A stretch of 64,000 nt of DNA from NCBI GenBank assembly GCA_016705235.1, contig JADIYP010000007.1, positions 465,937 to 529,936 on the forward strand, written 5' to 3'. The notes beneath the pieces were generated by a model, which was given only the letters and a program-made list of their open reading frames with translations, made no database searches and was not told the origin of the DNA. The translations under genes and the position numbers were made by a program. Shown here piece by piece: positions 54,872 through 63,591 of this stretch; positions within the stretch are counted from its first letter, which is position 1; every line of letters begins with the position of its first letter. Source of the DNA: Candidatus Leptovillus affinis. Lineage in GTDB: Bacteria > Chloroflexota > Anaerolineae > Promineifilales > Promineifilaceae.

Positions 54872-54917
54872 AACTGGGTTTGGGGTTCTTTGGGAATTCA
54901 GGGGGGGTGACACCAGA

Positions 54918-54977
54918 TGTAGGGGCGACCTTGTGGTCGCCCTCGTCTGGGCGGGGACAAGACCCGCCCCTACATTT
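54918..54977. repeat. Inverted repeat TGTAGGGGCG ... CGCCCCTACA
   Basis: Ends are perfect 10-bp inverses; the interior has two smaller hairpins (GGCGACC/GGTCGCC and GGCGGGG/CCCGCC). A MITE-like or REP-like sequence, single copy in this window. Confidence 0.65.
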
Positions 54978-55050
54978 GGCGATACCCCACGAAACCCGAA
55001 CGACCCGATTTTGCTGGGCTGCGGGCGGGCGGGATACGGCCGTTTCCACC

Positions 55051-55280
55051 CTACAGCGCCGCCAAAATCTCCCGAAAGCTGGCCAGCCCGCCTTCTAAAT
55101 TCTCCACGATCTCCGCCGCCAAATCATCCGGCTCAGGCAGGTTGTCCAGGTCGGCCAGGCTCTGGTCTTTTAGCCAGAAGATGTCCAGGCTGGTTTTGTC
55201 GCGGGCGACGATTTCGTCATAGGTGTACTTGCGCCAACCGCCGTCTACGTTCTTTCCGCATCCCACGTTTCCCGCCGTCG
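55051..55280 (-). pseudogene. C-terminal remnant of a type I restriction DNA methylase (HsdM)
   Basis: About 76 residues: KNVDGGWRKYTYDEIVARDK, TSLDIFWLKDQSLADLDNLP, DDLAAEIVENLEGGLASFRE. This is the characteristic tail of type I N6-adenine methylases (about 500 residues). The catalytic NPPY region and any hsdS/hsdR gene are absent, so it is a relic. The text upstream of 55280 matches nothing recognisable. Confidence 0.8.
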
Positions 55281-55337
55281 GCGCCGGTTCGTCGGGTTGT
55301 AACATTCAATGACTGTCATGGATTCATTCAGCAACAA

Positions 55338-55400
55338 AAAGCCACCCAAATAGGTTACCAGAAGTGTGTGAGTCCGGTAACGGCCGTTTTGGGTGGCTTT
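55338..55400. terminator. Hairpin AAAGCCACCCAAA / TTTGGGTGGCTTT
   Basis: 13-bp perfect stem with extra pairing inside (TTACC/GGTAA), ending in CTTT on one strand and CTTTTTG on the other; fits a bidirectional intrinsic terminator. Contains one ACGGCCGT. Confidence 0.55.
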
Positions 55401-55782
55401 ATAAATTCAAATGTACTGTCAATAATTGCTTAGGCGCCACTTTCGGTAACCTGGCCGCGTCCCTCTCGGTGAAAAACACACGGGTTTAAAGATAACATAA
55501 AGATTTCCGCCTGACTACCAGAACCAATGTACTAATTGTGTTGGCGCGCCATTTCCGCTGAGTCAAGATTGTCGAGAGGTTTGATGAATTAAGAGGCTGA
55601 GACAGGCTTCCTTTCAATGGTTCATATTTCAGTGAATCATTACCTGATGTTTGTGGGCTGGCGGTGGAAAACGGCCGTTGCCAATCATGTGCCCCAATGC
55701 GGATAAACCATTTTATAAATCGCGGGAGCAATACGGGTGGAGGCCACGCCCTAAAAATTGAGGAGCGCGAGGGTGAAAAACA

Positions 55783-55811
55783 AAAAGCTCTCGACTGAAT
55801 CGAGAGCTTTT
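55783..55811. terminator. Hairpin AAAAGCTCTCGA-CTGAA-TCGAGAGCTTTT
   Basis: 12-bp perfect stem, 5-nt loop, ending in TTTT. Classical intrinsic-terminator shape in both directions. A damaged copy of the left arm is at about 61154. Confidence 0.7.
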
Positions 55812-56114
55812 GAACCCACATTGCGGGTACGGGAGCGACGGGCTTAGGAACCGTTCCATGTGCAGGTGTGTGGTCTGGGTGGCGGTGGGCGATCTAACTT
55901 ATGCCCAGTTTATGATGCGGGTGGTTGGAGAAAGGGTGACTTGAAATTGAGGTGGGTTGGAGGGAACGGCCGTTTCTTGTGAAGGGGAAACGGCCGTTTC
56001 TCACGTCGATCACAGCTTATACCGGGGAATTTCATCAAGTGTTTTGTTTCCGGCGTCATTGAGAGTGTGAAAGAGGTAGGACGGTGCAGGCAGCGCTTTG
56101 TGCGGTTTCTCTTG

Positions 56115-56144
56115 TTGGACAAATCTGTCAAGATAACAGATAAT
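56115..56144 (+). promoter_or_regulatory. Probable promoter of the first abiE locus
   Basis: TTGGAC (56115-56120), 18-bp spacer, GATAAT (56139-56144), 38 bp before the ATG. Five of six -10 bases match. Confidence 0.45.
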
Positions 56145-56182
56145 GTGTGCAATTCCTTCGGTATATCCTAAGGTTATGCACA

Positions 56183-56776
56183 ATGAATGACGAGCCAGAT
56201 TACAACCTTCTCTATGAAACGGCTGAAAATCAGGCTGGTTATTTCACAGCGACTCAGGCGAGAAGACATGGGTTCTCTTGGGAGCGCCTTTCAGATAATG
56301 TGAAGCGCGGCCGTTTCCTGCGCATTGTGCGCGGTGTTTATCGCCTGGCCCATTTTCCCGGTTCAGCCCATGAAGATTTATTTGTAGCCTGGTTAAGGAC
56401 AGGTCCTCACTCGGTGATTTCTCATGAGAGCGCTTTGACTCTTTATAACCTGTCGGATGTGCTGCCAGGGAAATCCCGTGATCATCCCCCGCACGGCCTC
56501 AGGCGACGGCCGGGGTTGCGTCTGCATACCAACCAGTTACGCCCAGAAGATGTGACCAATCGGCAGGGATTACCGGTGACAACGGTCGCTCGTACCATTG
56601 CCGACGTAGCCATTGCCGGGTTGGCCAAAGAGCATATCGCTCAAGCTATTATAGAGGCGCTGAACAGAGGTTTGACGACGGTGGACGAACTCGCTACTCA
56701 AGCAGTTTATCATGGAGGGCGGGCCAGGGAAACCATCCAAGAGGCGCTGTCGGAGGGTTTTTCGCATGAAATATAG
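56183..56776 (+). CDS. AbiEi-type antitoxin / transcriptional regulator
   Basis: 197 residues from ATG 56183. N-terminal winged helix (NQAGYFTATQARRHGFSWER, LSDNVKRGRFLRIVRGVYRL), then the AbiEi C-terminal part (HSVISHESALTLYNLSDVLP; VTTVARTIADVAIAGL). AbiEi represses its own operon and antagonises the AbiEii nucleotidyltransferase in type IV toxin-antitoxin systems that act against phage. Its end overlaps the AbiEii start by 11 bp, the usual arrangement. Appears intact, although the toxin gene is broken. Confidence 0.85.
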   Translation: MNDEPDYNLLYETAENQAGYFTATQARRHGFSWERLSDNVKRGRFLRIVRGVYRLAHFPGSAHEDLFVAWLRTGPHSVISHESALTLYNLSDVLPGKSRDHPPHGLRRRPGLRLHTNQLRPEDVTNRQGLPVTTVARTIADVAIAGLAKEHIAQAIIEALNRGLTTVDELATQAVYHGGRARETIQEALSEGFSHEI

Positions 56777-57721
56777 CAGCGGTGCCGCTTTCGACGCGCC
56801 TTGGAGGATCGTTTACGCAAGCAGAGTTTTCAATCGGGAACGCCCCTCGCACGAATGCGCAAGATGATTGCCTTTGACCGGTTCCTGGCTCGGTTATTCC
56901 ATGACCAACCTGAGGAATGGGTTGTTAAAGGAGGGCTCGCTCTCCAACTGCGGTTGGGAGAGCGTGCCAGAACGACAAAGCGACCGTTTTACTTTTGAGT
57001 TTGGGACGGTCAAGCCAAGGGTTTTTATCAAAAGTTGTTTGTGAACGAACCCAAAGGATGTTGATTTACTGCTGCTCGTTCAATTACAGGAGATTTATCC
57101 CCGGCTGCGGAAAGCGGGGGCGTACGATCTTGCAGATTGGTTTCATTTTGAAGTAGCCAATGTCTCCCAACCTGTGGCAGAAGAATTCCGGCGGTAGCAG
57201 GTATCATCTGCAATCGTTCCTTGATGGACGTATTTTTTGAGAGTTTTCACCTTGACGTTGGCGTTGGCGATCTGCTTGTTGAGCCAGTTGAGTATTTGCC
57301 GACACCAAACCTGCTGGAATTTGCCGGTTTTCTGCCAACGGCCGTTCCTTGTTACCCTATTACGCAGCAAATTGCGGAAAAACTTCACGCATACACGCGG
57401 ACCTTTCAATCGGGGGAAAGCAGCCGGGTAAAAGATTATGTGGACATTCTTTTATTAGCCGAAATGGGAAGAATTGATGGTCACCGGCTTCGAGAGGCAC
57501 TCTCCGCTACTTTTCTTGCAAGGCGTACCCATCCGCTACCGGCGCAGTTGCCTGCACCGCAGAGGAATTGGGAACGGCCGTTTCAACGCTTGGCGGTCGA
57601 GGTCAAACTCGAACAATCATCGCTGAAAGAAGCTGACGCAGCTATGCAAAGGTTCCTCAATCCGGTACTACGAGGAGAACGAAATGGCGAGTGGGATCCG
57701 CTTCAGTGGGACTGGAAGTGA
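56766..57721 (+). pseudogene. AbiEii nucleotidyltransferase toxin, disrupted by a 76-bp insertion and frameshifts
   Basis: Joined frames read MKYSSGAAF, RRALEDRLRKQSFQSG, EEWVVKGGLALQLRLGERAR (nucleotide-binding GG motif), then after the break DLLLLVQLQEIYPRLRKAG, FESFHLDVGVGDLLVEPVEY and QQIAEKLHAYTR (typical AbiEii). Disruptions: a base lost near 56790; a 76-bp insertion at 56981-57056 carrying an in-frame stop and flanked by CAAAG on both sides; an indel near 57191. The insertion splits the catalytic domain between TTK and the metal-binding DVD, so the toxin is probably dead. The frameshifts may be sequence errors; the insertion is not. Confidence 0.8.
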
Positions 57722-57776
57722 CGTAACTGGTGACACGCCAGGGGGTGTTTTCTGGAAGTAAGCAACGAGGTGGACT

Positions 57777-58879
57777 ATGTCAGAATATCAATACTACGAA
57801 TTCCAGGCGATTGATCGGCCGTTGACGGCAGAAGAACAGCAGGCTGTCAGCAAACTATCCAGCCGGGTCGAGCCACACCCCCGCCGGGCGGTGTTTGTAT
57901 ACCATTACAGTGATTTGCGCGCCAACGCGAAGGAGTTGCTGGCGAGGTATTACGACGCCATGTTTTACATCGCCAATTGGGGGACAACCCGGCTGCTGTT
58001 CCGCTTTCCCCGCCACCTCATTGACGTAAAGCAAATGGAGCCATACTGCGTTGAGGAGTACATCACCTGCGAGATCATCAACGATTATGTCGTTCTGGAG
58101 ATGCAGTGGAATGTCGAGGATGGTTATTACGACTGGGTGGATGGCGAGGGCTATCTGGATGGATTGATCGGTTTGCGCGATGATATTTTGCGTCAGGATT
58201 ACCGTGTTTTATACCTGGCCTGGCTTGCCATTTTGCATACCTGGAAAATTGATGATGAGGATGTCGAGCCGCCTGTGCCACCCGGTTTGCAACAGTTGAC
58301 GCCAGCTTTACGCAAGTTTATAGAAGCGTTTCATTTGGGCGAGGCCCTGATTAATGTGGCGGCGGCGGCAAGTTCCTTGCCAACGAGCATTACTGCCGCG
58401 CAACTGCGCCAGCGCATTGCCGCCCTATCCCGCGCTGAATGCGACGACTGGCTGCTGCGTCTGGCGCAGGGCCAGGAAGCGCAACTTTCTCTGACCTTCC
58501 ACCGCCATCTCTGCGCCGATGAACCGGCAACGGCCGTTACCCCCGGACGCCGCACAGTGGCCGAATTACAGACGCTGGCCGAGGCGGAGGCCGAACGACT
58601 GAAACGGCAGCAAGCGGCCGCAGCCGAGGCGCAGCGCATTCGAGAGTTGGAAGCGTTTGCCCCCCAAGCGGAAGCGAGTTGGACGTTTGTCGAGCAGTTG
58701 ATCAAACAAGGAACCAGTCGCTCTTACGACGAGGCGGTGCAGTTGTTGGTCAAACTGCATCAGCTAGCCACCCACCGGGGACGGAAACGACGTTTGCCAG
58801 CCGTCTGGGCAAAATTCGGGCTACGTACGCACGGCGGGCGGCGCTGATGGGGCGATTTGATAAGGCGAATTTACCGTGA
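57777..58879 (+). CDS. Hypothetical protein, probable SWIM-protein partner, late frameshift
   Basis: About 367 residues. Begins MSEYQYYEFQAIDRPLTAEE (GAGGTGG upstream). The first 200 residues form an acidic aromatic-rich domain (YDAMFYIANWGTTRLLFRFP; YCVEEYITCEIINDY), followed by an Ala/Glu-rich coiled coil (LQTLAEAEAERLKRQQAAAA). The family usually accompanies SWIM zinc-finger genes; I recall this only as a genomic pattern. Near 58785 the frame must shift to give the expected ending FASRLGKIRATYARRAALMG and a stop at 58879. A second, decayed copy of this 3' end lies at 62815-62936. Function unknown. Confidence 0.7.
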
Positions 58880-58954
58880 GGAAACGGCCGTTTTCCCCAA
58901 TGTAGCTAAAGAATACCTCACTCAAAATCAGCCAACGGCGGCCAGACGACAGGC

Positions 58955-60651
58955 TCAAAAGCCGCCCAAATCAAAGAAAATCTGCGGCTGACGGCGTTCC
59001 ACCACCCGTTCAGCCGCCAGGGGCCAGCCGCAGCAGCGTGGCCTCCTCCCAGTGGCGGCCCATCGCCTGCATCCCGATGGGTAAACCGGCGGCGCTGTAT
59101 CCGGCCGGGAAAGCGATGGCCGGATGCCCGGTGAAGTTGGCGGGCGTGGCATAACGCATGATTTCCGCCAACGTCGTCAGGTCGGAGTCGCCGTCCGGCA
59201 GAGCGGCCGCCGGAATGGGCGGCGCGGGCAGCCCGGTCGCCGGCGTCAGGATGACATCCACATCGGCCAATACCTGGTTGAAGTTGTGGATAAGCCGCGT
59301 GCGCACGCGCTGCGCCAACACGTAATCGGTGGCGAGAAAGCGGCGGGCCAGCGCCAGGTTGACGCGCACGTCCAGCCCATGTTCCCGCTCATGGTCGGCA
59401 TAGGTGGCGCTCATCGCCTGCATCATTTCGCTGGCAATGGTGAGGGTGTGGGCCACTCGCCCGGCCTGCAAGCCGGGGATAGCCACCTCGCGCACGGCCG
59501 CGCCCATGCCGACGAACTGGTCGAGCAGCGCTTCGCAGGCGGCCACCACGTCAGGCGTGGCGTGACGGAACCAGGGCCAGAAGACGCCGAGGGTCAGGCC
59601 ACGCAAATCCAGGTTGTCCCAGCCCAAGAGCGTCGGGGCTGGCTGCTGCTGGCTGATGGGATCGTGCGGGTCAGGGCCGGCCAGGAGGGCATAGGCCAGC
59701 GCCGCATCGGTCGCGCTGGCCGCCAACGGGCCGATGTGGGCGACGCTCCAATCAAGCGGAAATGCACCCGTTTCGCTGACGCGGCCAAAGGTCGGTTTCA
59801 ACCCCACCACGCCACAGAACGCGGCCGGAATGCGGATGGAACCGCCGCCATCGGCGCCAATCGCCACCGGACACAGACCGGCGGCCACGGCCGCGGCCGA
59901 ACCGCTGGAACTCCCGCCCGTGTAATGGTCTGGATGGTAGGGGTTGCGCGGCGTGCCGTGATGGGGATTCTGGCCGGTGACGCCAATGCCAATCTCGTGC
60001 ATGTTGGTTTTGCCGAGCAGCAAGGCGCCCGCGCCGCGCTTTTCGCCACGACGGTGGCGTCGGCGGCGCGGGGTGTGGCCCAGAAAGCGCGTGCCGACAG
60101 TAGTGGGATAGGGCAGCATGTCCAGCTCGTCTTTGACGGCGACAGGGACGCCATCCCAGAGGCTTAACGGCCGTTGCGTCCGGATTCTCTCTGTGGCCTC
60201 GGCCGCCTGCCGCCACACGTCCTGCCGCCTGCACAGCGATGAAGGCGCGCAAAGGCGGAGTCCGCCGCGTCGGCGCCTTCAATGGCGGCCAGGAATCGTT
60301 CGGCGACTTCGCTGGGTGTGGTCCGGCCGGCGCGATAGGCCGCCGCATAGTCGATGACCGTCAGGAAGTGAAAGCCGGGCGCAAGTGGGCGGGTCTGACG
60401 GGGGCAGTTCGGTCAGGGGATGCCTGCGGTGGCTGGGGTTGGCCGTTACGGCCGGCCAGCGGGGTGAAGGTCGGCGGCTCGTCAGACCGCTGGCGGCGCA
60501 GCCAGGTGATTCCGGCGCTGTCGAGCAGGCTTTTGGTGGCTGCCCCACCGGCTGAACCGGCCAGGAATGAAGCAAACAGCTTTAACGGCCGTCCTGCCAG
60601 GTAGGGCATTTTGACTGATTCGAGGTCATACATGGCTTCAGGATTGATCAT
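58955..60651 (-). CDS. Amidase (GatA/amidase-signature family), frame-disrupted
   Basis: About 560 residues from ATG 60651 (AAGGA upstream). The amidase signature is clear: catalytic Lys in VPVAVKDELDMLP, GKTNMHEIGIGVTGQN, and GGSSSGSAAAVAAGL with the cis-Ser and nucleophile Ser, then IGADGGGSIRIPAAFCGVVG. The Ser-Ser-Lys triad is complete. Hydrolyses an amide; no GatB/GatC is nearby, so a stand-alone amidase is more likely than an amidotransferase subunit. An N-terminal extension (MINPEAMYDLESVKMPYLAG) is not typical. Frame changes are needed near 60365, 60215, 60065 and 59020. Separates the two AbiE loci, on the opposite strand. Confidence 0.82.
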
Positions 60652-61305
60652 GGTATCCTTGTGTCTTGGGGGTGGGTTGGTAAGCGCTCTTATTGTAACC
60701 CGAAACGCAGGCAAAGGAGTACGGCCGTCTGTCACTATCCGTTGATGGTTTATTGATTATTGTTTTCAGGCGCTGGCAACCAGTTGGTCTCAGCGCCAGG
60801 TGACTTCGGTGGAGGAGTTGGTGGCAGGCAGTCCGTTGGTGGCAGTGCCGTTTGATTTGAGGGCATCAGACGACCTGGTAGCCGTTTGTAGGTCTTCCCG
60901 ACCCTCGCCATGTCTGGAGTCCGCAGAGAGTTACACCACCCCCACCGGGACGCGATGGAAAAAAAAGTACCAACAATCGATGTTCTTCCAGGTCAATTCG
61001 TTTCAGCAGCGTGCCTATGACAGATAGTATACAGCATAAGAAACGGCCGTGTTCTCCTCATCACTCTCGCTGCACCGCGCCCCAACACTGTCACATAACA
61101 AGGGGAAACGGTCATTTTCTCCGGGGGGGGGGGGCGGCGGGTTGCGCAGAAAAGAAAAAGCTCTCGACTAAATCAGGAGGCTTTACCCCTCTGTGCCCAA
61201 GCGGGAGGGGACGGAGCGACGGGCTTAGGAACCGTTCCAGGTGTGTTGTCTGGGTGGCGGTGGGCGATCTGACTTACGCCCAGTTTATGATGCGAGTGGT
61301 AAGAA
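60652..61305. other. Gene-free region before the second AbiE locus
   Basis: About 650 bp with no credible gene. Holds a 12-G homopolymer (61123-61134), two ACGGCCGT and a segment from 61154 on that is an imperfect copy of 55782-55922 (shared GGAGCGACGGGCTTAGGAAC and GCCCAGTTTATGATGCG). Confidence 0.6.
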
Positions 61306-61996
61306 GTGGCTAATCAAAAATTCGTTGCATTAATTGACGATTCTGGCTACAATCTACTCATGTATTTTCAACAAGTATTGCCCCAGTTAGCTCCCTTACC
61401 TTTATTTGAAAGCGGGCAGCTTTACGCGGGAACTGATTCCCCCCAGCAGGTACAGCGGCAACTCGCAGATTGGGTGCGCGCCGGGAAGGTAATTCAATTA
61501 CAGCGCGGGCTGTACACTCTCGCCTCGCCCTACCACTTAGAACGACCACATAGCTACTTAATCGCCAATCACCTGGCGCGTGGTTCCTATGTCGGCCTGC
61601 GCGCAGCTTTATCCACTACGACCTCATCCGGAGCATGTCGCCGTCGTGACCAGCGTCACGACGGGTCGCCAGGTACGTGGCAAAATCCTTACGGCCGTTT
61701 CACTTTTCAACACATTCAACCAGCGCTGTTTTTGGCTTTGCATGCCGGCAGGTCACACCGACACAATGGGCGTACCTGGCGACACCGGAAAAGGCGCTGC
61801 TTGACCTCATTTACCTGACACCCGATGCGGATAGCGAAGGCTATATTCGCGCCTTGCGTCTGCAAAATCTGAATCAGCTGATGTGGCCCAACTGGCCGAT
61901 TACGTCGAGCGGGCTGGTAAACCCAAACTCAAACGAGCCTTGGCCCACATCCTGCAAGTTGTGGCCGAGGAATTAACAGAGCACGTACCCTTGTGA
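61306..61996 (+). pseudogene. Second AbiEi-like antitoxin gene, several frameshifts
   Basis: Reads MYFQQVLPQLAPLPLFESGQ, RQLADWVRAGKVIQLQRGLY and HLARGSYVGLRAALS, then changes frame to PEHVAVVTSVTTGR, back to NPYGRFTFQHIQPALFLAL, and then to QWAYLATPEKALLDLIYLTP with an ending GKPKLKRALAHILQVVAEEL. The order matches AbiEi-type regulators of a different subgroup from the one at 56183. GTG 61306 or ATG 61360 as start. Stop TGA 61994-61996 overlaps the GTG of the next gene. Decay or consensus errors cannot be separated by eye. Confidence 0.75.
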
Positions 61997-62802
61997 TCCC
62001 TTATCTGAAAGCGCAAATTGCCCAGGCATTTACCCCGGAAGCGCAAAGAGCGGTTGTGCGTGAAGGTCTGCAAATGCGGATTTTGCAGAGTTTGCAAAAC
62101 GCTGGGGCCATGATTCCCCTGGCTTTTCATGGAGGAACAGCCTCCTGCGGCCAAGGAACTACACGCCGCGCTATTCGGAGGGCCGGATTTTGCGCTGGAA
62201 CGACAACGCGAACAGTATGATTGCGCCGCTATTTGACCGCCATCCAACGAGATTTGCAGGCCGGAAACGTATGACATCGAGATAAAACTGAATGAGCGCC
62301 TCGTGGTCCACAGCGCCTTCATTCGTTTTCGCGGCTTGTTTCACCGGCTGGGTCTATCACCGCATGAAACGGAAGTCCTGGCCATCAAACTGGAAATTGA
62401 TACAGATCCCCCAGCTCCGCAAGCCACCCCTGGCGACGACCAGGTGCAGCACCATGTTGCTGTTAATTTGCAGCACCATGACCGGGCGTCCCTTCTGGCC
62501 GGTAAGCTTCATGCTCTTTTGCAGCGAGGAATACGCCAAGAGGGCGTGATTGGTATGACCTTTATTGGTATCTTGAACCAACCGCAATGGGCGCTGCCCA
62601 ACTTCGCCATGTTGAACAACGCCCTGGATCAATCTGGTTGGAGAATGGCGCCCTTACGGCCGACAATTGGCGTGGGCATGTGTTAGCGCGATTGGCGCAG
62701 GTGACATGGACGCGAGTGGTGGGAGATGTCCAGAGATTTTTGATAATCCAGGAACTGACCAAATTCAGGGCCGAAACAATCCAGAATTTGTTGTTACGGT
62801 AA
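61993..62802 (+). pseudogene. Second AbiEii-like nucleotidyltransferase toxin gene, frame-disrupted
   Basis: GTG start overlapping the antitoxin stop (GTGA). Begins MIPYLKAQIAQAFTPEAQRA, VREGLQMRILQSLQNAGAMI and PLAFHGGTA (nucleotidyltransferase GG motif), then in other frames the metal site region DFALERQREQYD, RLVVHSAFIRFRGLFHRLGL, LAIKLEIDTDPPA and a C-terminal RFLIIQELTKFRAETIQNLL. Breaks near 62140, 62200, 62265, 62550 and 62660. Family assignment is good; function doubtful. Confidence 0.75.
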
Positions 62803-62814
62803 GATTATCTCCAG

Positions 62815-62936
62815 GGAAATGGAAGCGACGTTCGCCAGCCGTCTGGGCAAAATTCGGGCCACTATGTGCCGGGCTGGGCGCTGATCCGGCGGTTTGATCA
62901 GGCGAATATACCATGAGGAAACGGCCGATTTCCTCA
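62815..62936 (+). pseudogene. Decayed copy of the 3' end of the gene at 57777
   Basis: CGCCAGCCGTCTGGGCAAAA, then CGGTTTGATCAGGCGAATAT matches 58795-58880 at most positions, including the following GAGGAAACGGCCG. Only the last 35 codons or so are present, right after the second AbiEii relic, mirroring the first locus. Confidence 0.75.
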
Positions 62937-63034
62937 ATGTTGGTTAACAAACACCGTAGGGACTCTTCGCCTTTGGCTCAGAATGACAAAATCTCGTTGT
63001 CGTGTTAGGACGAAACTTGAAACAGTGGCCAGTC

Positions 63035-63580
63035 ATGAAAAAAGTGACCGTAAACTGGGACGAATTATCGAAGCCTTCGGCAATGGCGGGATGGGTGCGC
63101 TACTTTCTGGACACCGACACCGGTCAGGTCCTGATGATGGCTGAAGACCAGCGCTATCTCCAAGAGCTTTATGAAGAGGTGCAAGAAGAAGAGGCGTCAG
63201 CAACATTTGATCTTGAACTTGCCCTGGCCGAGTCTGGTTTACCAGATTGGCAGCAGGAGGGTGTCCGCACGGCCATTTCATCAGGAAATCCATTTCGGCG
63301 GGCGCATTGTTACCATTCCCGAAGCCTTGAACACCCGCGCTGGTTACGATGCGATGCAAGCGTTCATCGCCCCCGTAGAAAACAGGCGATTGCAAAACCA
63401 GCTTTCCAGGCTACACGGCAAATGGCGCATTTCGTCGCCCCCGCGACATCCTCGGCCAGCATCTTGTGGCCCGCGGCGCTGGTACGCCTTCGAGAAAACC
63501 GCCTCCGGCAACCCGTTGCCGCTTGGCTGGCCGAGGAAGACGTGGAACCGATCAACGAGCCAGGAGGGACGCGGCGGTAG
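63035..63580 (+). CDS. UPF0158-family protein, frame-disrupted
   Basis: About 180 residues. Starts MKKVTVNWDELSKPSAMAGW, then RYFLDTDTGQVLMMAEDQRY, matching UPF0158 (MKxVxVxWxEL, YLDTETGEV). After LPDWQQEGVRTA the frame changes to GGRIVTIPEALNTRAGYDAM-QAFIAPVENRRLQNQL, then to AWYAFEKTASG-like text and back to RQPVAAWLAEEDVEPI. Function unknown for the family. A SWIM gene follows 11 bp later. Confidence 0.7.
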   Translation: MKKVTVNWDELSKPSAMAGWVRYFLDTDTGQVLMMAEDQRYLQELYEEVQEEEASATFDLELALAESGLPDWQQEGVRTAISSGNPFRRAHCYHSRSLEHPRWLRCDASVHRPRRKQAIAKPAFQATRQMAHFVAPATSSASILWPAALVRLRENRLRQPVAAWLAEEDVEPINEPGGTRR

Positions 63581-63591
63581 GATGAAAAACG

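Larger units (their letters stand above)
55281..56182. other. Gene-free region before the first AbiE locus
   Basis: About 900 bp without a credible gene. Contains a bidirectional hairpin, five ACGGCCGT octamers, a terminator-like hairpin and a segment duplicated before the second AbiE locus (55782-55922 versus 61154-61298). The 111-codon minus-strand frame here has no family resemblance. Confidence 0.6.
60..61698. repeat. Dispersed palindromic octamer ACGGCCGT, about 130 copies
   Basis: First copy 60-67, last 61691-61698; examples at 2254, 5104, 7083, 14941, 20282, 26475, 32248, 41034, 50449, 58530. Present in genes on both strands, in all three reading frames (giving xTAV, (N/D/Y/H)GR or R-P-(L/F/Y) in proteins) and in gaps. 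Often embedded in longer palindromes such as GGAAACGGCCGTTTCC or GTAACGGCCGTTAC. Counts are by eye; near-miss copies (GCGGCCGT, ACGGCCGA) are much rarer. It behaves like the HIP1 octamer of cyanobacteria. Confidence 0.9.

Noticed and set aside
55486..55821. 111-codon minus-strand frame before the AbiE locus
   Set aside because: No start context or family pattern; overlaps a terminator-like hairpin and the duplicated border.
61123..61134. 12-G tract as a phase-variation switch
   Set aside because: Not inside or at a useful distance from a promoter or start codon, and it lies in the part of the contig with probable homopolymer errors.
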